A stretch of 64,000 nt of DNA. It comes from Christiangramia flava JLT2011 (GTDB lineage Bacteria; Bacteroidota; Bacteroidia; Flavobacteriales; Flavobacteriaceae). The position numbers and the translations under genes were made by a program. The notes below the pieces were generated by a model. It was not told where the DNA came from and made no database searches. It saw nothing but the letters and a program-made list of their open reading frames with translations. The stretch covers positions 885,001-949,000 of the forward strand of contig NZ_CP016359.1 of the NCBI RefSeq assembly GCF_001951155.1. The letters are read 5' to 3'. Shown piece after piece: positions 45,147 to 54,820 of the stretch (its first letter is position 1; every line of letters starts with the position of its first letter).

Positions 45147-47258
45147 TTATTCGTTAACTCCTCCTTTAGCCGCTTTGATAACTTCTTCAGAAATATTTGA
45201 AGGAGTTTCAGCGTAGTGAGAGAATTCCATAGTTGAAGTTGCACGACCTGAAGAAAGTGTTCTTAATGTAGTTACATAACCGAACATTTCTGAAAGTGGC
45301 ACTTCAGCTTTGATTACCTTCGCACCAGATCTGTCACTCATATTGTTAACCTGACCTCTTCTTCTGTTAAGGTCACCTACAATATCTCCCATGTTTTCTT
45401 CCGGAGTAACAACTTCTACTTTCATGATTGGCTCAAGAATTACGGCACCAGCTTTCTTGGCAGATGCTTTGTAACCCATCTTCGCAGCCAATTCGAAAGA
45501 TAATTGATCGGAATCCACAGGGTGGAAAGATCCATCTTTAAGGACAACTTTTAAAGAGTCCATTGTAAATCCTGCAAGAGGACCATTTTTCATAGCCTCC
45601 TGGAATCCTTTCTGTACAGAAGGAACAAATTCTTTAGGGATACGTCCACCTTTAATTTCGTCTACGAACTGAAGACCCTCTCCTTCAAAATCAGCATCTA
45701 CAGGTCCCATTTCGAAAATAATATCGGCAAACTTACCACGACCACCAGACTGTTTCTTGTAAACCTCTCTGTGATCAGCATTCTTAGTGATTGCTTCTTT
45801 GTACTCTACCTGAGGCTCACCAACATTTACTTCGACCTTGAATTCACGTTTCATACGGTCGATAATGATCTCCAGGTGAAGCTCACCCATACCAGAGATA
45901 ATTGTTTGACCTGAAGCTTCATCAGTCTTAACAGTAAAAGTAGGATCCTCTTCAGCTAACTTACCAAGAGCCATACCCATCTTCTCCACATCAGCCTTAG
46001 TCTTAGGCTCCACAGCGATACCGATTACCGGCGCAGGGAAGGTCATAGACTCAAGAACGATTGGGTGGTTAAGATCAGTAAGCGTATCACCGGTCTTAAT
46101 ATCTTTAAATCCAACAGCTGCACCAATATCTCCAGCCTCAATCTTATCGATAGGCTCTTGTTTGTTAGAGTGCATCTGGTAAATTCTAGAAATACGCTCT
46201 TTCTTACCCGAACGTACATTCAATACATAAGAACCAGCGTCTAGAGTACCTGAGTACGCACGGAAGAATGCCAAACGACCAACGAAAGGATCGGTAGCAA
46301 TCTTAAACGCAAGCGCAGAAAATGGAGAATCCACATTCGGCTTACGGCTTTCTTCTTCACCAGTATCAGGATTTGTTCCCTGAATAGCTTCAACATCTAC
46401 AGGAGAAGGAAGGTAACGCATTACTGCGTCAAGCATTGCCTGAACTCCTTTATTTTTAAATGCCGAACCACACATCATTGGGATAATAGACATATCGATA
46501 GTAGCAGCACGAAGGGCAGCAATGATCTCATCTTCAGTGATAGAATCTTCGTCTTCGAAGAATTTTTCCATCAAAGCCTCGTCATATTCAGCAACCGCTT
46601 CTACAAGCTCAGTACGATACTTATCTACATCAGCTTTTAGTTCTTCCGGAATATCGATAGTATCATAGGTCATACCCATGTCTTCATCATTCCAGATGAT
46701 CGCTTTCTTAGAAATAAGATCAACCACACCTTTAAAATCAGCTTCGTCACCAATTGGAACCTGAAGCGGCACTGGATTTCCTCCCAACATTTCTTTAACC
46801 TGACGGCAAACATTGAAGAAATCAGCACCCTGACGGTCCATCTTGTTCACAAAACCTAGACGTGGAACACGATATTTATCTGCCTGCCTCCAAACAGTTT
46901 CAGACTGAGGCTCCACCCCGTCTACTGCCGAAAATAAGGCAACCACTCCATCAAGTACACGCAATGAACGCTCTACTTCCACAGTAAAATCAACGTGACC
47001 AGGAGTATCAATAATATTTACAGTATATTCTTGATCTCTGTAAGGCCAGGTACAATGAGTTGCAGCAGAAGTAATGGTAATACCACGTTCCTGCTCCTGC
47101 TCCATCCAGTCCATAGTAGCCGCACCATCGTGCACCTCACCAATCTTGTGACTGATACCTGTATAATAAAGGATACGCTCAGTTGTTGTGGTTTTACCCG
47201 CATCAATATGAGCCGCGATACCTATATTTCTAGTAAATTTTAAATCTCTTTGTGCCAT
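45147..47258 (-). CDS. fusA: Elongation factor G
   Basis: EF-G is the GTPase that drives translocation and, with RRF, ribosome recycling. The 703-residue product has G1 [15 protein letters not shown], the switch regions ([18 protein letters not shown]), G4 [10 protein letters not shown], and domains II-V ([20 protein letters not shown]). tuf does not follow it, unlike in E. coli. It lies between rpsG and rpsJ. Confidence 0.98.
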   Translation of the reverse strand: MAQRDLKFTRNIGIAAHIDAGKTTTTERILYYTGISHKIGEVHDGAATMDWMEQEQERGITITSAATHCTWPYRDQEYTVNIIDTPGHVDFTVEVERSLRVLDGVVALFSAVDGVEPQSETVWRQADKYRVPRLGFVNKMDRQGADFFNVCRQVKEMLGGNPVPLQVPIGDEADFKGVVDLISKKAIIWNDEDMGMTYDTIDIPEELKADVDKYRTELVEAVAEYDEALMEKFFEDEDSITEDEIIAALRAATIDMSIIPMMCGSAFKNKGVQAMLDAVMRYLPSPVDVEAIQGTNPDTGEEESRKPNVDSPFSALAFKIATDPFVGRLAFFRAYSGTLDAGSYVLNVRSGKKERISRIYQMHSNKQEPIDKIEAGDIGAAVGFKDIKTGDTLTDLNHPIVLESMTFPAPVIGIAVEPKTKADVEKMGMALGKLAEEDPTFTVKTDEASGQTIISGMGELHLEIIIDRMKREFKVEVNVGEPQVEYKEAITKNADHREVYKKQSGGRGKFADIIFEMGPVDADFEGEGLQFVDEIKGGRIPKEFVPSVQKGFQEAMKNGPLAGFTMDSLKVVLKDGSFHPVDSDQLSFELAAKMGYKASAKKAGAVILEPIMKVEVVTPEENMGDIVGDLNRRRGQVNNMSDRSGAKVIKAEVPLSEMFGYVTTLRTLSSGRATSTMEFSHYAETPSNISEEVIKAAKGGVNE

Positions 47259-47267
47259 GTTGTTTTT

Positions 47268-47744
47268 TTAGAATCTAAAGTGAGAGAATGCTTTGTTAGC
47301 TTCAGCCATCTTGTGAGTATCAACTCTTTTCTTAACCGCAGCACCTTCTTCTTTGGCAGCAGCAAGAACTTCAGCAGCTAATTTAGCAGCCATAGATTTT
47401 TCGTTTCTCTTACGAGCAAAACTAATTAACCACTTCATTGCTGTTGACACTTTACGATCTGGACGAATTTGCATTGGGATTTGGAATGTAGCACCCCCAA
47501 CACGTCTAGATCTCACTTCTACGTGAGGCATCACATTTGAAAGAGCATCTTTCCAGATCTCCAAACCTGACTTCTCTTCGTCTTGTTTTTTTGATTCTAC
47601 GATATCAATCGCATCGTAGAAAATTCTAAAGGCAACCGATTTTTTACCATCCCACATCATCATGTTCACAAAACGTGTAACAAGCTGATCGTTAAACTTA
47701 GGATCTGGTAAAAGAGGTCTTTTCTTTGCCTGTCTTTTTCTCAT
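47268..47744 (-). CDS. rpsG: 30S ribosomal protein S7
   Basis: S7 (uS7) nucleates head assembly and contacts E-site tRNA. The 158-residue product has [19 protein letters not shown], the signature region [18 protein letters not shown], and [20 protein letters not shown]. It is 23 bases after the rpsL stop. Confidence 0.98.
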   Translation of the reverse strand: MRKRQAKKRPLLPDPKFNDQLVTRFVNMMMWDGKKSVAFRIFYDAIDIVESKKQDEEKSGLEIWKDALSNVMPHVEVRSRRVGGATFQIPMQIRPDRKVSTAMKWLISFARKRNEKSMAAKLAAEVLAAAKEEGAAVKKRVDTHKMAEANKAFSHFRF

Positions 47745-47767
47745 TTCTTTACATTAAAAGTTTTTAA

Positions 47768-48142
47768 TTACTTCTTAGGGCGCTTTGCTCCGTATTTAGA
47801 TCTACGCTGAGTTCTACCTTCTACTCCGGCAGTATCTAGCGCACCACGAACGATGTGGTATCTAACACCAGGCAAATCCTTCACCCTTCCACCTCTAACC
47901 AATACTATCGAATGCTCTTGAAGATTGTGACCCTCTCCCGGAATGTAGGCATTCACCTCTTTACCGTTAGTCAACCTCACCCTTGCAACTTTACGCATCG
48001 CAGAGTTTGGCTTCTTAGGAGTGGTAGTGTACACACGTGTACAAACCCCTCTCCTTTGAGGGCACGAATCCAAAGCAGCCGATTTACTCTTCTTGGTAAT
48101 TTTGGCTCTTCCTTTTCGTACTAATTGTGAAATTGTTGGCAT
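47768..48142 (-). CDS. rpsL: 30S ribosomal protein S12
   Basis: S12 (uS12) is at the decoding centre; changes here give streptomycin resistance. The 124-residue product has [20 protein letters not shown], the loop [20 protein letters not shown] with the key Lys present, and [20 protein letters not shown], then DLPGVRYH. It is the first gene of the long leftward block and has the strong promoter at 48198-48228. Confidence 0.98.
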   Translation of the reverse strand: MPTISQLVRKGRAKITKKSKSAALDSCPQRRGVCTRVYTTTPKKPNSAMRKVARVRLTNGKEVNAYIPGEGHNLQEHSIVLVRGGRVKDLPGVRYHIVRGALDTAGVEGRTQRRSKYGAKRPKK

Positions 48143-48197
48143 AATTTCCTATACACTAATTATTAATAAAATTTACTCCCCTCTTTTTAAGGGTCTG

Positions 48198-48228
48198 CAA
48201 AGGTAGAAATAAATCCATAATAATCAAA
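48198..48228 (-). promoter_or_regulatory. Main promoter of the rpsL ribosomal block
   Basis: On the minus strand, TTTG (48228-48225), exactly 19 bases, TACCTTTG (48205-48198), a perfect Bacteroidetes sigma-factor consensus. It is 55 bases before rpsL, the best promoter match in the window. Confidence 0.8.
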
Positions 48229-48473
48229 TACCTAGATTATTATTTTTCATCACTTTAGCCAACAAGCTTAGCAATGAATCCTACAAAACACTATACCTTA
48301 TTATATAGCCCTCCCAATTATCACGCTACCTGGAGGCAAATTCTAATTTCCATTCAGCTTTCAAAAATCATCATTTAATTGAGGCCTGAATTCGCGAATT
48401 GAGAATTTATCAATGAAAAAACTGTTTTTTAACAAAAAATTTATACTACACCCTATTTTTTAAAAATAAAAAC
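48229..48473. other. Gene-free AT-rich spacer between rpsL and susC
   Basis: Between the divergent rpsL and susC promoters the sequence is AT-rich, with no credible reading frame, RNA gene or long repeat that I can recognise. Poly-A and poly-T tracts near 48415-48470 could act as UP-like elements for the SusC promoter. Confidence 0.5.
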
Positions 48474-48504
48474 TTGTTTTATTAACCATTTATTACCACT
48501 TTTG
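48474..48504 (+). promoter_or_regulatory. Probable susC promoter
   Basis: TTG (48474-48476), 20 bases, CACTTTTG (48497-48504), one mismatch from the TAnnTTTG consensus. It gives a leader of about 22 bases before the ATG at 48533. Confidence 0.5.
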
Positions 48505-48532
48505 GCGACGGCTAATTCAAACAAATTTTAAA

Positions 48533-51500
48533 ATGAAAACAAAGTTTAGTAGTATTTTAACGCTATTACTGGCGTTTGTTGTGCAGCTAACATTTGCACA
48601 AGAACAAACGATTACTGGTACGGTGACGGATTCTGACGGACTCCCACTACCTGCAGTAAACGTTTTAATTAAGGGAACCACTACTGGTACTCAAACTGAC
48701 TTTGATGGAAACTATTCTATCGAAGCCAGCCAGGGTGATGTATTGGTATTTTCTTTTGTTGGTCTTGAGACCACAGAAGTTACCGTTGGAAGTTCAACAA
48801 CTTTGGATGTGACCATGCAGTCAGATTCAGCACAATTAGATGAAGTTGTTGTAACCGCCCTTGGTATCTCAAGAGAAAAGAAATCTCTTGGTTATGCAAC
48901 TCAGGAAGTTGCTGGTGACCAGGTTAACACGGCAAAAGAAGGAAACTTCGTAAACTCTCTTTCTGGTAAGATTTCTGGTCTTGACATTAAAAAGAGTTCG
49001 TCTATTGGTGGTTCTACCAACGTAATTATTCGTGGTTATTCTTCTATTTCAGGAAACAACCAGGCGCTTTTCGTAATTGATGGGGTGCCGGTAAACAACT
49101 CCACTTTTAACACTGGTTCTCAGTCTACAGGTGGAAATGGGTATGACTACGGTAACGCTGCTTCTGACATCAACCCTGATGACATCGCTAGCGTAAACGT
49201 ACTGAAAGGTGCTGCTGCGACTGCTCTTTATGGTTCTCGTGCGGCTAACGGTGCGGTAATCATCACCACTAAAAAAGGTTCAAAATCTAAAGGTATTGGC
49301 GTAACCGTTAATACTTCTGTAACTGTTGGAAAATATGACCCAGACACTTTCGCTAAATATCAGAAAGAATATGGGCAAGGATACGGTCCTTACTATGGAT
49401 CTGGTCCTGGTGCAGGTTTCCTTTCAGGAGATATCAATGGCGACGGCGATGCAGATCTTGTAGTTCCTACAACTGAAGATGCATCTTACGGTAGCGCCTT
49501 TGATCCAAACCTATTGGTATACGGATGGGAATCATTGTATCCTGCTTTAGATACTTACCAACAGGCAATGCCTTATGTGGCTGGAGCAAACGATCCTTCT
49601 TACATTTTCCAGACTTCTTATACAGATATCGAAAACGTATCTGTTACAACTGGAGGGGAGCAAGGAAGCACTAGAATTAGTTACACAAGATTGAACCAGA
49701 CTGGTATTATGCCAAATTCTGAAATCAACAGGAACACTCTTGATTTTTCTGGTACTTTGAATATCACAGATAAGTTGACTGCGAGCGCCAAAGCTATTTA
49801 CACGAAAACAAATGGTCTTGGTCGTTACGGAACTGGTTATGATGCTGAAAACTTAATGACAAACTTCCGCCAGTGGTGGGCAGTTAATACTGACCTTGCT
49901 GCTCAGAGAGATGCTTACTTCTCAACTGGAAGAAACATCACATGGAACCCTTACGGTCCGGATAACTTAGATCCAATCTACTGGGATAACCCATATTTCA
50001 CTCGTTATGAGAACTATAACAACGATGAAAGAAACAGGTTGTTCGGTTACACCACTCTTGGTTACGAATTCACAGACTGGTTTGATGTTCAAGGACGTGT
50101 ATCTGTAGACAGCTACAGTACTATTCGCGAGGAAAGAAACAACGTAGGTAGTGTTGATATCGCTAACTATACAAGAAGAAATATCAACTTCGCTGAATTC
50201 AACTACGATTTATTCTTGAATTTCGATCAAGACTTCGGTGATTTCGGTTTGAATGCTACTCTTGGTACTAATTACAGACAAACTACTTTAAATTCCATCG
50301 CTGCATCAACTAACGGAGGTTTGGTTTTCGAAGGTCTGTACACTTTGAGCAACTCTGCTAACCCAATCAACTTCCCTGGTGAATCAGAACAGGATATTCG
50401 TGTTCTGGGTCTCTTCGGAACTGCAAGTATCGATTATGACAATACATTCTTCCTGGAAGGATCGTTGAGAAGAGATACATTCTCTACTTTGGCTGATGGG
50501 CAAAACGCTTTCAATTATCCAGCAATCTCTACCAGTATTATCTTCTCTAACCTGTTCGATAGCAATGCGCTAACTTACGGTAAATTGAGAGCTGGTTATG
50601 GTGAAGTTGGTAACGGAGCAGAAGCATACCAGCTACAAAATACTTTCGAAGCAGGAGCAGGTTTTAACGGAGTGCCTTTATACTCTAACCCTTCTCAGGC
50701 TAACAACCCTAACTTAACTGAAGAGCGCACAAAAGAATTGGAAATTGGTCTTGAAACTTCATGGTTCAGTGGTCGTTTCGGATTTGACGCTTCGGTTTAC
50801 AAGAAAGAGACTGATAACCTGATCACTCCGGTACAGGTATCTTACGCAACAGGTTTCAACACTAAAGTTGTAAACTCTGGTGTTGTTGAAAACAAAGGTC
50901 TTGAATTGAATGTTTTCGGTTCTCCAATTAAAACAGAAGATTTCGAATGGAAGATCAACGCTAACTACTCTACTTACGAAAGTAAAGTAACTAAGTTGTT
51001 TGGTGATACAGAAAACCTTCTTGTTAACTCATTCTTTGGAGTAACATTGAACGCTGCTCTAGGAGAGCCTTACGGTGTTATCAAAGGTACAGACTACCAG
51101 TATGTAGATGGTCAAAGATTGGTAAGAGAAGACGGTCTTTATGCTAAGACTACTTCAAGACAGGAAATCATTGGTGACATCAACCCAGATTTCAAAGCTG
51201 GTATTCAGAACATGTTCAGCTATAAAAACTGGAATCTTAGTTTCCTTATCGACGTACAGGAAGGTGGTAGCATCTTTACTGGTGACCTTTACTTCGGTAT
51301 GGCTACAGGACTTTATCCAGAAACAGCTGGTCTTAACGACCTAGGAAACCCAAAAAGGGATCCAGTAACTGACGGACCTGATAGTGGTGGTATCATTCTT
51401 GATGGTGTACAGGCAGATGGTTCAACAAATACTGTTAGAGCTGATATGGCTACTTACGCTAACCCACTTGGACGTTATGGTAACGCTCCTGATGCTCAGT

Positions 51501-51754
51501 TCGTATACGACGCTTCTTACGTAAAACTAAGAGAAGCTACCCTATCTTACAGCCTTCCATCAGAAGTTGTTGAAACTCTTCCTTTCACTGGAGTGAAGTT
51601 CACCGCAACTGGTAGAAACCTTTGGATTATCGACAAGGATCTTCCATACGCTGATCCAGAAGATTCATTCGGTGCCGGTAACGTACAAGGATTCCAGATT
51701 GGTGCTTATCCATCTGTTAGAGAGTACGGACTTAGCGTTCAATTACAATTCTAA
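48533..51754 (+). CDS. SusC/RagA-family TonB-linked outer-membrane transporter
   Basis: SusC-type proteins are 22-strand barrels that import glycans or peptides with a SusD lid and TonB energy. The 1073-residue product has a signal peptide (1-22, ending TFAQE), a carboxypeptidase-like domain (about 24-105; ITGTVTDSDGLPLPAVNVLI), a plug (about 105-240; DEVVVTALGISREKKSLGYA, LFVIDGVPVNNS), and the barrel ending LSVQLQF. Codons are strongly biased to forms such as GGT, GCT and AAC compared with flanking non-ribosomal genes, suggesting high expression. The substrate is unknown; no glycosidase or regulator is adjacent. Confidence 0.93.
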   Translation: MKTKFSSILTLLLAFVVQLTFAQEQTITGTVTDSDGLPLPAVNVLIKGTTTGTQTDFDGNYSIEASQGDVLVFSFVGLETTEVTVGSSTTLDVTMQSDSAQLDEVVVTALGISREKKSLGYATQEVAGDQVNTAKEGNFVNSLSGKISGLDIKKSSSIGGSTNVIIRGYSSISGNNQALFVIDGVPVNNSTFNTGSQSTGGNGYDYGNAASDINPDDIASVNVLKGAAATALYGSRAANGAVIITTKKGSKSKGIGVTVNTSVTVGKYDPDTFAKYQKEYGQGYGPYYGSGPGAGFLSGDINGDGDADLVVPTTEDASYGSAFDPNLLVYGWESLYPALDTYQQAMPYVAGANDPSYIFQTSYTDIENVSVTTGGEQGSTRISYTRLNQTGIMPNSEINRNTLDFSGTLNITDKLTASAKAIYTKTNGLGRYGTGYDAENLMTNFRQWWAVNTDLAAQRDAYFSTGRNITWNPYGPDNLDPIYWDNPYFTRYENYNNDERNRLFGYTTLGYEFTDWFDVQGRVSVDSYSTIREERNNVGSVDIANYTRRNINFAEFNYDLFLNFDQDFGDFGLNATLGTNYRQTTLNSIAASTNGGLVFEGLYTLSNSANPINFPGESEQDIRVLGLFGTASIDYDNTFFLEGSLRRDTFSTLADGQNAFNYPAISTSIIFSNLFDSNALTYGKLRAGYGEVGNGAEAYQLQNTFEAGAGFNGVPLYSNPSQANNPNLTEERTKELEIGLETSWFSGRFGFDASVYKKETDNLITPVQVSYATGFNTKVVNSGVVENKGLELNVFGSPIKTEDFEWKINANYSTYESKVTKLFGDTENLLVNSFFGVTLNAALGEPYGVIKGTDYQYVDGQRLVREDGLYAKTTSRQEIIGDINPDFKAGIQNMFSYKNWNLSFLIDVQEGGSIFTGDLYFGMATGLYPETAGLNDLGNPKRDPVTDGPDSGGIILDGVQADGSTNTVRADMATYANPLGRYGNAPDAQFVYDASYVKLREATLSYSLPSEVVETLPFTGVKFTATGRNLWIIDKDLPYADPEDSFGAGNVQGFQIGAYPSVREYGLSVQLQF

Positions 51755-51769
51755 AAAACATAAACTATA

Positions 51770-53206
51770 ATGAAAAAGTTACTAATTTTAAGTCTTATGA
51801 TCGGCCTGTCAGTGGTTAGTTGTACTGATGACATTACCGATTATAACAAGAATCCAAAAGAGGCGGAGGAAGTGACACCAGATGTGACTTTCACAAATGC
51901 TGAAAAAGCTCTTGGAGATCTGATGACAGAGATTTCTGTAGGACGAAACCTAATGAAACTTTGGACTCAGCACTGGACAGAAACCACTTATAACGATGAA
52001 GCGAACTATGACATCATTGGTCGTGACCCATCTGCAGGTTTCTGGGCAAGAGTATATAACACGATCCTTAATGACCTTGCATCTTCTAGAGAAGCTATCG
52101 CTGCTGATAACTTCACTTCTGAAGCAGTAAAGGCAAACCAATTAGCTATCATCGATGTGATTGAGGTGTACTCTATGCAAACACTAGTAGACCTTAACGG
52201 TGATGTACCTTACTCTGAAGCATTGAACGTGGTAGACAATATCACTCCTGCTTATGATGATGCATTTACAATTTACCAGGACCTTATCAGCCGTGTAAGT
52301 GCTGATGTTGCCACGCTTTCTAACGGAGGTGCTTCTTGGGGAGCTGCTGATATTTATTACGGTGGAGACACTTCAAAGTGGGCTAAATTCGCTGCTTCTC
52401 TTCAATTGCGTTTAGGTATGAGAATTGCTGATTATGATGAAAGCCTTGCTTCTAGCACAGTAAGTTCAGCTTACGATGCTGGTGTGATGGAATCTTCAGA
52501 TGACAGTGCTATTATCTATTACGAAGGAGCTTCACCAAATACCAACCCAATCTTCTCAACTTTTGAACTTTCAGGACGTTTTGGAGATTACGTAGCTGGT
52601 AAAACTTCAGTAGATTACCTATTATCTGTAGATGATCCTCGTATCGATGATTTCTTTACAATGACAGGTGATGGAGAGTACGTTGGAGGTCCTATTGGGG
52701 CAAACAACTCTTACGCTAACTTCTCTCATCCTGCTGATTACATTGTATTTGATCCTACTTATCCTGGAGCAATCCTTCAGTACTTCGAAGTTGAGTTTTT
52801 CTTAGCTGAAGCTGTTGAAAGAGGATTTATCTCAGGAGATGCTCAGGAACACTACGAAGCTGCTGTAGCTGCCAACATCATGTTCTACAACGGAACTCAG
52901 GAAGAGGCTGATGCATATCTTGCTCAACCAGGAGTAGCTTACGATTCAGCTAACTGGAAAGAATTAATCGGAACTCAAAAATGGATCGCTCTTTACAACA
53001 GAGGATTCGAAGGATGGACTGAGTACAGAAGACTTGATGAGCCAGATTTCCTAGTAAATTCTGCGCTTACCGATCTTCCAGTTCCAACCAGAGTATTCTA
53101 CCCGGTAGACGAAGTTGCTCTAAACAGAGCTAACTACGAGGCGGCCGTACAGAATATCGGTGGATCTGATGATCTTTACACTAAAATTTTCTGGGACGTT
53201 AACTAA
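51770..53206 (+). CDS. SusD/RagB-like substrate-binding lipoprotein
   Basis: A 478-residue lipoprotein with the signal MKKLLILSLMIGLSVVSC, so Cys18 is probably lipidated. The mature protein has helical TPR-like sequence and conserved SusD-type regions (ALGDLMTEISVGRNLMKLWT, TQKWIALYNRGFEGWTEYRR). It resembles the SusD-like subgroup that often has peptide-like substrates, but that is inference. It is 15 bases after susC and shares its codon bias, so the two form one strongly expressed unit ended by the hairpin at 53228-53253. Confidence 0.92.
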   Translation: MKKLLILSLMIGLSVVSCTDDITDYNKNPKEAEEVTPDVTFTNAEKALGDLMTEISVGRNLMKLWTQHWTETTYNDEANYDIIGRDPSAGFWARVYNTILNDLASSREAIAADNFTSEAVKANQLAIIDVIEVYSMQTLVDLNGDVPYSEALNVVDNITPAYDDAFTIYQDLISRVSADVATLSNGGASWGAADIYYGGDTSKWAKFAASLQLRLGMRIADYDESLASSTVSSAYDAGVMESSDDSAIIYYEGASPNTNPIFSTFELSGRFGDYVAGKTSVDYLLSVDDPRIDDFFTMTGDGEYVGGPIGANNSYANFSHPADYIVFDPTYPGAILQYFEVEFFLAEAVERGFISGDAQEHYEAAVAANIMFYNGTQEEADAYLAQPGVAYDSANWKELIGTQKWIALYNRGFEGWTEYRRLDEPDFLVNSALTDLPVPTRVFYPVDEVALNRANYEAAVQNIGGSDDLYTKIFWDVN

Positions 53207-53227
53207 TCCCCGATAACATAAATTTTT

Positions 53228-53253
53228 AAACCACCCTTCGGGGTGGTTTTTTT
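53228..53253 (+). terminator. susCD terminator
   Basis: AAACCACCC-TTCG-GGGTGGTTT with a T-run: a 9-bp GC-rich stem with a C(UUCG)G loop. It is immediately upstream of the rlmB promoter. Confidence 0.93.
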
Positions 53254-53254
53254 A

Positions 53255-53285
53255 TTTCCGTACTTCTGGAATATGAGTACCTTTG
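53255..53285 (+). promoter_or_regulatory. rlmB promoter
   Basis: TTTC (53255-53258), 19 bases, TACCTTTG (53278-53285). The -7 box ends four bases before the ATG at 53290, so the transcript may have almost no leader. Confidence 0.6.
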
Positions 53286-53289
53286 GGCC

Positions 53290-54018
53290 ATGGAAAATAC
53301 AACAAGGATATTTGGCATCAGAGCGGTTATTGAAGCGATCGAAAGCGGAGAAACCATTGAAAAGATCTTTATTCAAAAAGGTCTTTCTGGCAACTTATTT
53401 CAGGAACTCAATCGCCACCTTAAATCGGGCGATTTCAACATCTCTTATGTTCCCGTTGAAAAACTGAACAAATTATCCAAAGGCAATCACCAGGGCGTGA
53501 TAGCCAATATTTCCCCTATTCAGTATATAAGCCTCGAAGAATTGGTAGAACGAAATAAAGAAGGAAACCCGCTATACCTTCTTTTAGACGGGCTAACCGA
53601 CGTACGGAATTTTGGTGCGATCATTCGTACCGCAGAATGTTGTGGTGTCTCCGGAATCATCATTCCTACAACCGGCGCCGCACCGGTAAACGCAGATACC
53701 ATCAAAACTTCAGCAGGCGCGGTCTTCCGCGTTCCTATTGCACGTGTCAACCACATAAAAGACGCCTTGTTCCATTTACAGACTTATGATATTCAGGTCG
53801 TAGCCGCCACGGAAAAAACCGACCAGTCGATTTACGATATCGACCTGAAAAAGCCAACCGCGATCGTGATGGGAAATGAAGCTAAAGGCGTGTCTAATTC
53901 CATTCTGAAATCAGCCAACCAAAAAGCCAGTTTACCCATGTTAGGAGAAATTGCATCACTGAACGTTTCAGTTGCCTGCGGAGCCATACTTTATGAAGCA
54001 GTGAGACAAAGGATCTGA
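53290..54018 (+). CDS. rlmB: 23S rRNA (guanosine-2'-O)-methyltransferase RlmB, SPOUT family
   Basis: RlmB (TrmH family) 2'-O-methylates G2251 of 23S rRNA. The 242-residue product has an N-terminal substrate-binding domain (ENTTRIFGIRAVIEAIESGE) and a SPOUT fold with three signatures: NFGAIIRTAECCGVSGIIIP, IVMGNEAKGVS and ASLNVSVACGAILYEA, which form the knot and SAM site. The rhomboid gene converges with it, with no bases between the two stops. Confidence 0.94.
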   Translation: MENTTRIFGIRAVIEAIESGETIEKIFIQKGLSGNLFQELNRHLKSGDFNISYVPVEKLNKLSKGNHQGVIANISPIQYISLEELVERNKEGNPLYLLLDGLTDVRNFGAIIRTAECCGVSGIIIPTTGAAPVNADTIKTSAGAVFRVPIARVNHIKDALFHLQTYDIQVVAATEKTDQSIYDIDLKKPTAIVMGNEAKGVSNSILKSANQKASLPMLGEIASLNVSVACGAILYEAVRQRI

Positions 54019-54741
54019 TCAGTTTTTATCATCAGGCTTATAGATATAATGGTATTCCGGGTCTTCTGTTTCTTCCGGCAGGTTTTCAATAAAATTACCA
54101 TTTTCATCAAAGTGCCTCATAAAAGGGTCATTCTCTTCCTCATAATCGGGCTTTTCCCATTCAAATTTGGGAGGTTTTGCCACATCTTTCCTGAAGATAA
54201 ATGCCAGAGCTAAACCACTGATCAAACCCGAGAGATGTCCTTCCCAGGAAATTTCTGGATCAATAGGTGTGACATACCAAACCAGGCCTCCATACACAAA
54301 CACCACGATCATCGAGAGGGCTACCAACCTGTAATGTTTGGAAAAAATTCCTTTAAAGAAAAGAAATGCAGCAAGCAGGTAAATGATACCGCTAGCACCG
54401 ATATGATTGGCAGGCCGCCCTATTAACCAGGTGAGTAACCCGGTAGAAAGCATCCCGATGAGCAACACTTTCCAGCTTACGGGCCTGTAAAAATAAAAAA
54501 GGGCCAGTGACAGGATGAATAACGGAATGGTATTATTGAAAAGATGCTTGATATCTCCATGAATAAAAGGCGAGAACAAAATACCTCGCAAACCCACCCA
54601 CTCCCGAGGCATAACACCAAAGGAATTCAGGCTTACATGAAAACGAACCTCTACCCAGAAGACGATCCAGATCAGCAACACGAAAAGCAGCGGATAACCG
54701 ATCGTTCCAGTAGTAAAAACAAAAGAGGAAGAAGCCTTCAA
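54019..54741 (-). CDS. Rhomboid-family intramembrane serine protease
   Basis: A 240-residue membrane protease with six predicted segments. The catalytic Ser117 is in GASGIIY (115-121), the catalytic His169 in WEGHLSGLISGLAL, and the HxxxN motif (HLFNN, His66 and Asn70) is in segment 2. All catalytic residues are present. The C-terminal 50 residues are acidic and cytosolic. Its substrates are unknown. It is convergent with rlmB and divergent from rarA. Confidence 0.93.
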   Translation of the reverse strand: MKASSSFVFTTGTIGYPLLFVLLIWIVFWVEVRFHVSLNSFGVMPREWVGLRGILFSPFIHGDIKHLFNNTIPLFILSLALFYFYRPVSWKVLLIGMLSTGLLTWLIGRPANHIGASGIIYLLAAFLFFKGIFSKHYRLVALSMIVVFVYGGLVWYVTPIDPEISWEGHLSGLISGLALAFIFRKDVAKPPKFEWEKPDYEEENDPFMRHFDENGNFIENLPEETEDPEYHYIYKPDDKN

Positions 54742-54820
54742 ATTTTATTCAATTTTAATTAATATTACAAAAAAGCATCCAAACTGAAGTGGATGTAAAA
54801 GTGTCATAAAAAATTGCAGA

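Noticed and set aside
47855..48124. Plus-strand 89-codon frame opposite rpsL
   Set aside because: Complement of a highly conserved ribosomal gene, with no independent promoter or protein signature.
48533..53206. SusC/SusD codon bias as evidence of horizontal transfer
   Set aside because: The bias resembles that of the adjacent ribosomal genes, which is better explained by high expression.
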